DNA of 6,033 nucleotides from Bacteroidota bacterium (GTDB lineage Bacteria; Bacteroidota; Bacteroidia; Chitinophagales; LD1): positions 1 through 6,033 of the forward strand of contig JAFDYP010000046.1 in the NCBI GenBank assembly GCA_018267355.1, given 5' to 3'. The notes under the pieces were generated by a model, which ran no database searches, was not told the origin of the DNA, and saw only the letters and a program-made list of their open reading frames with translations. Shown piece after piece: positions 1-6,023 of the stretch. The translations under genes and the position numbers were made by a program. Within the stretch, counting starts at the first letter, position 1; each line of letters begins with the position of its first letter.

Positions 1-14
1 ATTAGGGCCATTTT

Positions 15-1646
15 TTAATCCTGCGCCAGAAAGTGATACCTGTAGTCTGTAGGTGGCACCAGCGTTTCCTTGATCGTGCGTGGCTGTACCCAGCGGAGCA
101 GGTTGATCATAGAGCCGGCTTTATCATTAGTCCCTGAGCCACGCGCACCACCAAATGGTTGCTGGCCCACTACGGCACCCGTAGGCTTGTCATTGATATA
201 GAAGTTGCCTGCTGCATTACTGAGTTTCTGAGTAGCCAGCTCGATAGCATAGCGGTCCTGAGCGATGATAGAGCCGGTGAGGGCGTATATAGCAGTGGTA
301 TCTACCAGTTGTATCGTCTCTTCGTAGGCTTCATCATCATACACGTACACCGAAAGTACCGGGCCAAAAAGCTCCTCCTTCATAGAGATATAGTGTGGGT
401 CTTTCACCTGGATGATGGTCGGCTCAATAAAGTAGCCCTTAGACTTGTCATATTTACCGCCCACTATCACTTCTGCATCCTTGCTCGCTTTAGCATCTTC
501 TATCGCACCGGCCAGTTTGTCAAAAGATTTCTCATCTATCACTGCATTGATGAAATTGCCGAAGTCTTCCACCGGCCCCATCTTCATGTCCTTGAGGTCA
601 GCTGTGATTAGTTCTAGTACTTCTGGCCAGAGACTCTTAGATATATATGCACGCGAAGCCGCTGAGCACTTTTGTCCCTGGTACTCAAAAGCACCGCGCG
701 AAAGCGCTACCGATACCACATGCGGATCAGCAGATTTATGGGCCAATACGAAATCTTTGCCTCCGGTCTCACCCACTATGCGTGGATAAGAGCGGTAGAG
801 GTGGATATTATTGCCTATAGATTTCCATATATCCTGAAATACACCGGTAGAACCTGTAAAGTGGATGCCGGCAAAATCTTTATGCTTGAAGATCACATCT
901 GCCGCATCCGGGCCTGATGGATAGATCAGATTGATCACGCCAGCCGGTACGCCTGCGAGGCGGAATACTTTCATGAGCACATGAGCTGCGTAGACCTGTG
1001 TATTACTAGGTTTCCATACTACCACATTGCCCATCATGGCGCAGGAGCTGGGGAGATTACCGGCTATCGCAGTAAAGTTGAACGGAGTCAGCGCGTATAC
1101 AAAGCCCTCTAGTGGCCGCCACTCCATGCGGTTCCACATACCCGGATTAGAGTCTGGCTGCATCGCATAGATCTCCGTCATGTACTTCACGTTGAAGCGG
1201 AGGAAGTCTATGATCTCACAGGCTGAATCTATCTCCGCCTGAAAGGCATTCTTTGATTGGCCGAGCATCGTAGCTGCATTCAGCTCGGCGCGGTATGGAC
1301 CGGCTATGAGGTCTGCAGCTTTGAGGAAGATGGAGGCGCGGTGCTCCCAGGTCAATGCCTGCCACTTCTCATGTGCAGCCAGGGCGGCTTCTATGGCCTG
1401 GGTCACATGCGCTTTATCACTTTTATAAAAGTGACCTAGCAAATGCTTGCGATCGTGTGGTGGACGGAGTTCTATCTTTTGCCCTTCGCGTACTTCTTTA
1501 TCGCCGATAAACATCGGTATATCGCGCACCTCCTTGCGCATCTCGGCGAGTTTTTCCTTCAGTTCTTTACGTTCCGGTGTACCCGGAGCATAGGTTTTTA
1601 CAGGTTCATTATGCGGTGTGGGAACTTTAAAAAATCCGGTAGCCAT
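15..1646 (-). CDS. pruA: L-glutamate gamma-semialdehyde (1-pyrroline-5-carboxylate) dehydrogenase
   Basis: This enzyme oxidises glutamate semialdehyde, the open form of 1-pyrroline-5-carboxylate, to glutamate with NAD+, the second step of proline catabolism in the cytoplasm. The 543-residue length fits the stand-alone P5CDH type rather than the much longer PutA fusion, so proline dehydrogenase must be encoded elsewhere. Visible ALDH landmarks are the oxyanion Asn190 in TPFN, Lys212 in WKPSN, the cofactor loop FTGSTG (263-268), general base Glu293 in GETGGKD, catalytic Cys327 in GQKCSA, and EELFGPV (424-430). The C-terminal NFYINDKPTGAVVGQQPFGG stretch (481-500) is characteristic of P5CDH and separates it from other ALDHs. 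The ATG at 1646 gives the MATGFFKVP start usual in Bacteroidota; no Shine-Dalgarno sequence precedes it. The stop is TAA at 15-17. The gene lies 76 bp downstream of the glucosidase and is complete. Its coding sequence contains an 18-bp palindrome (1417-1434). Function is secure from motifs; the name is assigned by family recognition. Confidence 0.95.
   Translation of the reverse strand: MATGFFKVPTPHNEPVKTYAPGTPERKELKEKLAEMRKEVRDIPMFIGDKEVREGQKIELRPPHDRKHLLGHFYKSDKAHVTQAIEAALAAHEKWQALTWEHRASIFLKAADLIAGPYRAELNAATMLGQSKNAFQAEIDSACEIIDFLRFNVKYMTEIYAMQPDSNPGMWNRMEWRPLEGFVYALTPFNFTAIAGNLPSSCAMMGNVVVWKPSNTQVYAAHVLMKVFRLAGVPAGVINLIYPSGPDAADVIFKHKDFAGIHFTGSTGVFQDIWKSIGNNIHLYRSYPRIVGETGGKDFVLAHKSADPHVVSVALSRGAFEYQGQKCSAASRAYISKSLWPEVLELITADLKDMKMGPVEDFGNFINAVIDEKSFDKLAGAIEDAKASKDAEVIVGGKYDKSKGYFIEPTIIQVKDPHYISMKEELFGPVLSVYVYDDEAYEETIQLVDTTAIYALTGSIIAQDRYAIELATQKLSNAAGNFYINDKPTGAVVGQQPFGGARGSGTNDKAGSMINLLRWVQPRTIKETLVPPTDYRYHFLAQD
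1417..1434. repeat. 18-bp perfect palindrome inside pruA
   Basis: TCACTTTTATAAAAGTGA reads identically on both strands. It lies about 212 nt into pruA and covers the codons for His72-Phe-Tyr-Lys-Ser76 plus one or two bases of the codons on each side. The flanking bases do not extend the symmetry. A second copy of the arm, GGTCAC (1401-1406), could pair instead with GTGACC (1431-1436). The symmetry is certain; any role is unknown. Confidence 0.85.
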
Positions 1647-1684
1647 ATCTTGTATTTAGTTGGAGTTAGACGATTTTGCAGATG

Positions 1685-1713
1685 CATAATTACAAAAGAT
1701 TGGGCATAGGCAA
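1685..1713 (-). promoter_or_regulatory. Candidate Bacteroidota-type promoter for pruA
   Basis: Read on the minus strand, TTG (1713-1711) is followed after 18 nt by TAATTATG (1692-1685), which matches the Bacteroidota -7 consensus TAnnTTTG at five of six fixed positions. The spacing lies within the 17-23 nt range described for Flavobacterium promoters. Transcription would start roughly 35 nt before the pruA ATG, giving a short AT-rich leader. It begins ten bases after the glucosidase stop, so pruA could be transcribed separately from pheS and the glucosidase. The consensus is short and such matches occur by chance, so this is tentative. Confidence 0.4.
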
Positions 1714-1722
1714 AAAGGACCA

Positions 1723-3384
1723 TTATTTGCTCAGAATGGCAGCCCCGAGTCCTCTCAGATTTAAAGATGTGCCCTCAGGCTTATCTCCGGCATAGAGGCT
1801 GTATACAGGACGATATTTATCAGGTATGGCGACTTTTTTTGTCTTTCGTGAAAAGTTGAGCAGCACGATCACTTCCTCATTGCCTACCTGCCGGCTGTAG
1901 GCCAGTACACCCCGCGGCTGTCCCGCCAGTATGGATAGTTTGCCATAGTGCAGCGCACCATTATTTTTATGCAGGTGGAGGAGTGTACGCGCTTCATTTA
2001 ATATAGACGAGCTGTCTACAGATTCCATAGCTACATTGATCGTATCATGATTGGGATGTACAGGCAGCCATGTTTTAGCCGCGGTAGAAAAGCCGCCATT
2101 GACCCCAGAGGTCCACTGCATGGGCGTGCGGAGGTCGTCACGGTTTAGCGTCTCATCTGCCAGCTCAGTGAGCCAGCGGGGCACTTTCTTATATTTCTGG
2201 CCTATGGGGTCCAGAGCGTTTTTATAAGGGATGGCCAGGTCGCTCATGCCTATCTCTTCCCCATAGTACATGCATGACACACCGCGCGTAGTGAGTTGAT
2301 AAAATTGTAAAAGTTTTGCCCGCGCCATATCGCCATCCAGCCGCTTCATACTCCTGCGGCGATCGTGATTGCTAAATACATACACAGGTGCAAAAGGATC
2401 GGGGAAATCGCGCTCCAGGCTTTCGGTGAGCTTGCGGAAATATGATGCTTTGTATTTAAACCGCAGCATCTCAAAATTGAAGACGAGTCCGAGACCATCA
2501 TTTTTATCGCCCCCCAGAAACTCCCGGACCACCGGATGCGTGCCATATACCTCACCGAGCAGCATCCTATCTCCAAAGGAATCACAAACGGTGCGTAATT
2601 CTTTTGCAAACTGAAAGGTCTCCGGCTGATTTAGATAGCCTTTTACGGTATGGATAAATTTGCCGGAGCCCGGGGCATGCCTCACCGCCCGACGCGAAGC
2701 AGCATTATTGCGGAGCAGGGAGTCTTTGTAGATCGAGTTGATCATATCCAGCCGGAAGCCATCTAACCCTTGAGCCAGCCAGTGCCGACAGGCGTCAAAC
2801 ATTGCCTTTTTTACTTCCGGGTTGCGGTAGTTTAGGTCTGGCTGAAAAGGCAGGAAGCTGGCCCAGTAGTATTGGTTGCGTTCTTTGCAATAATGCCAGC
2901 CACCGCCACCTATCACGCTGTGCCAGCGATTAGGCTTGTCGGTCCAGATGTACCAGTCAGCTTTAGGATTAGTACGCGAGCTTTTTGATTCTTTGAACCA
3001 CGGATGCTCGTCAGAGGTATGATTCATCACCATGTCAAAGACGATCTTCATGCCTCGCCGGTGCGTCTCAGCTATCAGCTGCTGAGCATCTGCTAGTGTA
3101 CCATACTCCGGCGCGATGGCCAGGTAGTCTGATATATCATAGCCAAAATCCCGCTGCGGGCTGGTATAGAATGGAGAAAACCACACTGTCTCGTAGCCTA
3201 GAGACTGGATATAGTCCAGCTTCTGAATGATGCCTTGCAGATCACCTATGCCATCTCCGTTGCTATCATAATAGGAGCGAGGGTATATCTGGTAGACGGT
3301 CGTATTGTGGTACCAGGGCAGACTATCCTGTGCGGCAACTTTGCCAATAAAAAATGCGAAGCAGGCTGCAAGGATATATTTCAT
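1723..3384 (-). CDS. Secreted GH13 alpha-glucosidase / oligo-1,6-glucosidase-like enzyme
   Basis: A 553-residue glycoside hydrolase family 13 enzyme, expected to cleave alpha-glucosidic bonds at the non-reducing end of malto- or isomalto-oligosaccharides. Residues 1-19 (MKYILAACFAFFIGKVAAQ) form a signal peptide, placing it in the periplasm or outside. The barrel shows the calcium-loop-like DSNGDGIGD (40-48), region I DMVMNHTS (117-124), region V QPDLN (181-185), region II GFRLD with nucleophile Asp213, region III GEVY with acid/base Glu278, and region IV SNHD with Asp341. YYGEEIGM (373-380) and RDDLRTPMQW (415-424) follow, then a C-terminal beta domain from about residue 475. QPDLN points to the oligo-1,6-glucosidase/alpha-glucosidase subfamilies rather than alpha-amylase. 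Bond preference is unclear because Met214 follows the nucleophile. The ATG at 3384 was chosen because it begins the signal peptide; an ATG at 3411 would add nine residues (MSQRCNYIY) and overlap pheS. The start lies 10 nt after the pheS stop. No SusC/SusD or sugar-uptake genes are nearby. Confidence 0.9.
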   Translation of the reverse strand: MKYILAACFAFFIGKVAAQDSLPWYHNTTVYQIYPRSYYDSNGDGIGDLQGIIQKLDYIQSLGYETVWFSPFYTSPQRDFGYDISDYLAIAPEYGTLADAQQLIAETHRRGMKIVFDMVMNHTSDEHPWFKESKSSRTNPKADWYIWTDKPNRWHSVIGGGGWHYCKERNQYYWASFLPFQPDLNYRNPEVKKAMFDACRHWLAQGLDGFRLDMINSIYKDSLLRNNAASRRAVRHAPGSGKFIHTVKGYLNQPETFQFAKELRTVCDSFGDRMLLGEVYGTHPVVREFLGGDKNDGLGLVFNFEMLRFKYKASYFRKLTESLERDFPDPFAPVYVFSNHDRRRSMKRLDGDMARAKLLQFYQLTTRGVSCMYYGEEIGMSDLAIPYKNALDPIGQKYKKVPRWLTELADETLNRDDLRTPMQWTSGVNGGFSTAAKTWLPVHPNHDTINVAMESVDSSSILNEARTLLHLHKNNGALHYGKLSILAGQPRGVLAYSRQVGNEEVIVLLNFSRKTKKVAIPDKYRPVYSLYAGDKPEGTSLNLRGLGAAILSK

Positions 3385-3394
3385 GTAAATGTAG

Positions 3395-4423
3395 TTACAG
3401 CGCTGACTCAAACTGCTTCAGCAGCCTGATGTCATTCTCAAAGAAAAGACGCAGGTCATTGATCTGGTACTTCAGCATCGTGATACGCTCTATGCCCATG
3501 CCAAAGGCATAGCCGCTGTATTTCGCAGGATCTATTTTGCTGTTCTCCAGTACGTGTGGATCTACCATGCCGCAGCCGCCTATCTCTACCCAGCCGCTAT
3601 GCTTGCACACAGCACAGCCGGTACCGCCACAGATGAAGCAGGAGATATCCATCTCGGCGCTAGGCTCTGTAAAGGGGAAAAACGAGGGACGGAAACGTAT
3701 CTGTGTATCGCGTCCAAACATCTCCTGTGCAAAGTAGTACATAGCCTGCTTCAGATCAGCGAAAGACACATTTTCGTCTATATATAGTCCCTCCACCTGA
3801 TGGAAGGTACAGTGTGCACGCGCGCTGATAGTTTCATTGCGATATACACGGCCCGGCATGATCATGCGCAGGGGCGGCTTTTGAGTCTCCATCATACGCA
3901 CCTGTACAGAGGAGGTGTGCGTACGCAGCAGCCAGTGCTTATCTTCTGATATGTAGAACGTATCCTGCATGTCACGCGCAGGGTGGTCCTTGGGCGTGCC
4001 TAATGCGGTGAAGTTATGCCAGTCATCCTCTACCTCTGGCCCTTCGGCCACAGTGAAGCCTATCCGCGCAAAGATGTCGATCATCTTATTCTTGATAATA
4101 GAGATAGGATGGCGGGAGCCAAGCGGCAGGCTATAACCCGGAGCAGATAGGTCAGGTACATCTACTTTTTGCTGAGTAGTGCTGCCGCTGTTTTTCTGTT
4201 CCTCATACTTCGCCTCTGCCGCTGCCTTCAGCGTATTCATCAGCTGGCCATATTCTTTCTTGCGGTCGCCCGGTAGCTGCGCCATAGCGCCAAAGAGGTC
4301 TTTCAGCACATTCTTGCTGCCCAGGTACTGTATGCGAAAAGCCTCCAGCTCCTCTGCTGTGGCGGGTTTAGCGTCGTTGATAGCCGCGAGTACGGCATTA
4401 GCCTTGTCAAAAATCTCCTGCAT
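3395..4423 (-). CDS. pheS: Phenylalanine--tRNA ligase alpha subunit
   Basis: PheS is the catalytic subunit of the (alpha-beta)2 enzyme that attaches phenylalanine to tRNA-Phe in the cytoplasm; its PheT partner is not in the window. The 342-residue protein begins with a charged, Ala/Glu/Lys-rich helical arm (about 1-80) like the tRNA-binding coiled coil of the family. The class II core follows: HPISIIKNKMIDIF (105-118), GPEVE (128-132), DTFY (154-157), RTHTSSVQ (167-174), motif 2 GRVYRNE (191-197), FHQVEGL (207-213), FPFTEPSAEMD (249-259), and motif 3 GMGIER (308-313). Ala306 sits in the phenylalanine pocket where the normal bacterial enzyme has alanine. An insertion carrying Cys262, Cys265, Cys270 and Cys273 looks like a zinc knuckle. 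The ATG at 4423 is preferred; an in-frame GTG at 4456 would add 11 residues not expected for the family. No Shine-Dalgarno sequence is seen. It diverges from the plus-strand dehydrogenase and probably leads a transcript that includes the glucosidase. No T-box-like leader fits upstream. Confidence 0.96.
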   Translation of the reverse strand: MQEIFDKANAVLAAINDAKPATAEELEAFRIQYLGSKNVLKDLFGAMAQLPGDRKKEYGQLMNTLKAAAEAKYEEQKNSGSTTQQKVDVPDLSAPGYSLPLGSRHPISIIKNKMIDIFARIGFTVAEGPEVEDDWHNFTALGTPKDHPARDMQDTFYISEDKHWLLRTHTSSVQVRMMETQKPPLRMIMPGRVYRNETISARAHCTFHQVEGLYIDENVSFADLKQAMYYFAQEMFGRDTQIRFRPSFFPFTEPSAEMDISCFICGGTGCAVCKHSGWVEIGGCGMVDPHVLENSKIDPAKYSGYAFGMGIERITMLKYQINDLRLFFENDIRLLKQFESAL

Positions 4424-4514
4424 ATCCCGCGAAGATAAAAAATCTGTCCGAGGCACTCTGTATCAGGAATATCTTAGTTTTATCCTGACAAGTATCAGTG
4501 CTTGCCACCACAGT
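4424..4514. promoter_or_regulatory. Divergent intergenic region between pheS and the ALDH8-like gene
   Basis: These 91 bp must hold the promoter of the plus-strand dehydrogenase and probably that of pheS. On the plus strand TAGTTTTA (4475-4482) matches TAnnTTTG at five of six fixed positions and would start transcription about 25 nt before the ATG at 4515, but no TTG lies at the right distance upstream. On the minus strand TTG (4491-4489) is followed after 17 nt by TATTCCTG (4471-4464), a weak four-of-six match. The promoters are therefore inferred mainly from gene orientation. Confidence 0.35.
4463..4488. repeat. Inverted repeat TCAGGA-N14-TCCTGA, possible operator
   Basis: Two perfect 6-bp arms, TCAGGA (4463-4468) and TCCTGA (4483-4488), face each other with centres 20 bp apart, about two helical turns. 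They bracket the plus-strand TAGTTTTA element and overlap the weak minus-strand candidate -7 element, the position expected for a dimeric repressor site. Arms this short with free spacing can arise by chance in 91 bp, and no regulator gene is in the window, so the operator role is a guess. Confidence 0.25.
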
Positions 4515-5957
4515 ATGGAGCAACTACAAAACTATATCAACGGAAAGCTGCAACCAGCGCTCTCCGCCCAATGGCTCGACAACTATGAGCCGGCCACCGG
4601 CCAGGTCTACTCTCATATACCTGACTCCGATGCCTCAGACGTAGAGCTGGCAGTCACTGCGGCCAAAGCGGTGTTCCCCGCCTGGAGCGCCACGCCGCTG
4701 GAGGAGCGCATGATGACACTCCTGCGCATCGCAGACGGCATCGAGCGCCGTATGGATGAGTTTGTCATAGCAGAGAGCAGGGACAATGGCAAGCCGCGCA
4801 AATTGGCCCGCGCAGTAGATATACCGCGCGCGGTTTCTAACTTCCGCTTCTTTGCCAGCGGCCTGCAGCACTTCGCATCAGAGTCGCATCAGATGCCGGG
4901 GGTAGGGGTCAATTACACCCTCCGCCAACCTATTGGTGTAGTAGGCTGCATCTCTCCATGGAACCTGCCTATTTATTTATTTACCTGGAAAATAGTACCG
5001 GCACTCGCTACAGGCAATTGTGTCGTAGCAAAGCCGAGCGAGATAACGCCATATACGGCCTATCTTTTATCACAAGTATGCATAGAAGCAGGACTGCCAG
5101 CCGGCGTGCTCAATATCATTCATGGCCTTGGCGGCAAAACGGGCCAGGCCATTATAGAGCATCCTGAGATCAAGGCGATCTCCTTTACCGGAGGTACGGA
5201 GACAGGTGAACGTATTGCTGCAACCGCAGCGCCGATGTTCAAGAAACTTTCATTGGAGCTAGGTGGCAAGAACCCAACAGTCGTTTTTGCTGATTGTGAT
5301 TTTGAGGAAACGGTAAAACAAGTTGTCACTTCTTCCTTCAGCAATCAGGGAGAAATATGCCTCTGTGGCTCACGTATTTTCATAGAGCGTAGTATTTATG
5401 AAAAGTTCAAAGTAGCCGTTGTAGAAAAGGTAAAGGCGCTTCATGTGGGCGATCCTGATGAGGATACGTCTAATCTTGGTGCTATCGTATCGCTACCGCA
5501 TAAGGATAAAATACTCTCATATATCAAGCTGGCAAAAGACGAGGGGGGCAAGATCCTGACCGGGGGCAATGAAGTGAAACTAAATGGCCGCTGTGCTGAC
5601 GGTTATTTCATTGAGGCGACGGTCATTGAGGGACTCGGTCACCTCTGCCGCACTAATCAAGAGGAAATCTTCGGCCCTGTGGTTACCCTGATGCCTTTTG
5701 ACTCAGAGGCAGAGGTACTCACGATGGCTAACTCGGTCAAATATGGTCTGGCATCATCCATCTGGACCTCCGACCTGAAGCGCGCGCACCGTGTAGCGGA
5801 AAAAATAGAGGCCGGCATCGTCTGGATCAACTGCTGGCTGCTGCGTGACCTGCGCACTCCCTTTGGTGGTGTCAAAGCCTCCGGTGTGGGCCGCGAGGGG
5901 GGCTGGGAAGCCATGCGTTTCTTCACTGAAGCCAAGAATGTCTGTGTGAAATACTAA
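4515..5957 (+). CDS. 2-aminomuconate-6-semialdehyde dehydrogenase-like aldehyde dehydrogenase (ALDH8 type)
   Basis: The likely reaction is NAD+-dependent oxidation of 2-aminomuconate semialdehyde to 2-aminomuconate in tryptophan breakdown through kynurenine and 3-hydroxyanthranilate; oxidation of 2-hydroxymuconate semialdehyde is the main alternative. The 480-residue protein shows SPWN with oxyanion Asn150, KPSE (173-176) whose Glu176 fits NAD+ preference, FTGGTETG (224-231), base Glu248 in LELGGKNP, catalytic Cys282 in NQGEICLC, EEIFGPV (383-389), and NCWLLRDL (439-446). Whole stretches resemble human ALDH8A1 as I remember it, including SSFxNQGEICLC and NCWLxRxL. Arg444 matches the C-terminal substrate-carboxylate arginine reported in Pseudomonas AMSDH (Arg464), and Arg111 in NFRFFA may match the other (Arg120). 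The ATG at 4515 gives the standard N-terminus; the frame stays open upstream only as antisense to pheS. No Shine-Dalgarno sequence is seen. Codons about 141-330 are much poorer in GC at third positions than both ends. No other kynurenine-pathway gene is in the window. Confidence 0.88.
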   Translation: MEQLQNYINGKLQPALSAQWLDNYEPATGQVYSHIPDSDASDVELAVTAAKAVFPAWSATPLEERMMTLLRIADGIERRMDEFVIAESRDNGKPRKLARAVDIPRAVSNFRFFASGLQHFASESHQMPGVGVNYTLRQPIGVVGCISPWNLPIYLFTWKIVPALATGNCVVAKPSEITPYTAYLLSQVCIEAGLPAGVLNIIHGLGGKTGQAIIEHPEIKAISFTGGTETGERIAATAAPMFKKLSLELGGKNPTVVFADCDFEETVKQVVTSSFSNQGEICLCGSRIFIERSIYEKFKVAVVEKVKALHVGDPDEDTSNLGAIVSLPHKDKILSYIKLAKDEGGKILTGGNEVKLNGRCADGYFIEATVIEGLGHLCRTNQEEIFGPVVTLMPFDSEAEVLTMANSVKYGLASSIWTSDLKRAHRVAEKIEAGIVWINCWLLRDLRTPFGGVKASGVGREGGWEAMRFFTEAKNVCVKY

Positions 5958-5959
5958 GG

Positions 5960-5987
5960 GTATTAAGTAGTTAGTATTAAGTATTTA
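5960..5987. repeat. Tandem duplication of a 14-bp AT-rich unit
   Basis: GTATTAAGTAGTTA (5960-5973) is followed directly by GTATTAAGTATTTA (5974-5987), identical at 13 of 14 positions. It begins three bases after the dehydrogenase stop codon. Short AT-rich repeats of this flavour are common between genes in Bacteroidota; here the second copy also supplies parts of both inverted repeats just downstream. Confidence 0.8.
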
Positions 5988-6008
5988 GAAAATACAGGAA
6001 CTAACTAC
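5967..6008 (+). terminator. Nested inverted repeats after the dehydrogenase gene, possible terminator
   Basis: An outer 9-bp perfect stem pairs GTAGTTAGT (5967-5975) with ACTAACTAC (6000-6008). Inside it a second hairpin pairs GTATTT (5981-5986) with AAATAC (5990-5995) around an AGA loop. The position right after the stop codon at 5957 suits transcript ending or 3' end protection. Against a classical intrinsic terminator, the stems are AT-rich and the only T run (TTTT, 6019-6022) starts ten bases after the stem. Confidence 0.35.
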
Positions 6009-6015
6009 AGCCTAC

Positions 6016-6023
6016 TAGTTTTG
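6016..6023 (+). promoter_or_regulatory. Perfect Bacteroidota -7 element for a gene beyond the right edge
   Basis: TAGTTTTG fits TAnnTTTG at all six fixed positions. No TTG is found 17-23 nt upstream, where AT-rich sequence and the hairpin lie, so only the -7 half is supported. If real, it would drive a plus-strand gene starting just outside the window, separately from the dehydrogenase. Confidence 0.35.

Noticed and set aside
159..611. 150-codon plus-strand open frame opposite pruA
   Set aside because: It is antisense to a well-conserved part of pruA and its translation shows no recognisable domain. Several other antisense frames in pruA, the glucosidase and pheS are rejected for the same reason.
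3361..3384. Lipobox-like LAAC near the start of the glucosidase
   Set aside because: Cys8 is only seven residues from the start, leaving no hydrophobic segment before it. The hydrophobic run continues past it to VAAQ, so a signal peptidase I type leader fits better than a lipoprotein.
3385..3411. Alternative glucosidase start at the ATG at 3411
   Set aside because: It would add MSQRCNYIY before a typical signal peptide and overlap the pheS end by 17 nt; the ATG at 3384 gives a normal leader.
4424..4456. GTG start for pheS at 4456
   Set aside because: It adds 11 residues with no family counterpart, while the ATG at 4423 gives the expected N-terminal helix.
4179..4514. Upstream extension of the plus-strand dehydrogenase reading frame by 112 codons
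   Set aside because: It lies antisense to the N-terminal part of pheS, has no resemblance to an ALDH leader, and the normal ALDH N-terminus begins at the ATG at 4515.
4823..4834. 12-bp palindrome ACCGCGCGCGGT in the dehydrogenase gene
   Set aside because: About one or two perfect 12-bp palindromes are expected in a window of this length, and this one is built from common GC-rich codons.
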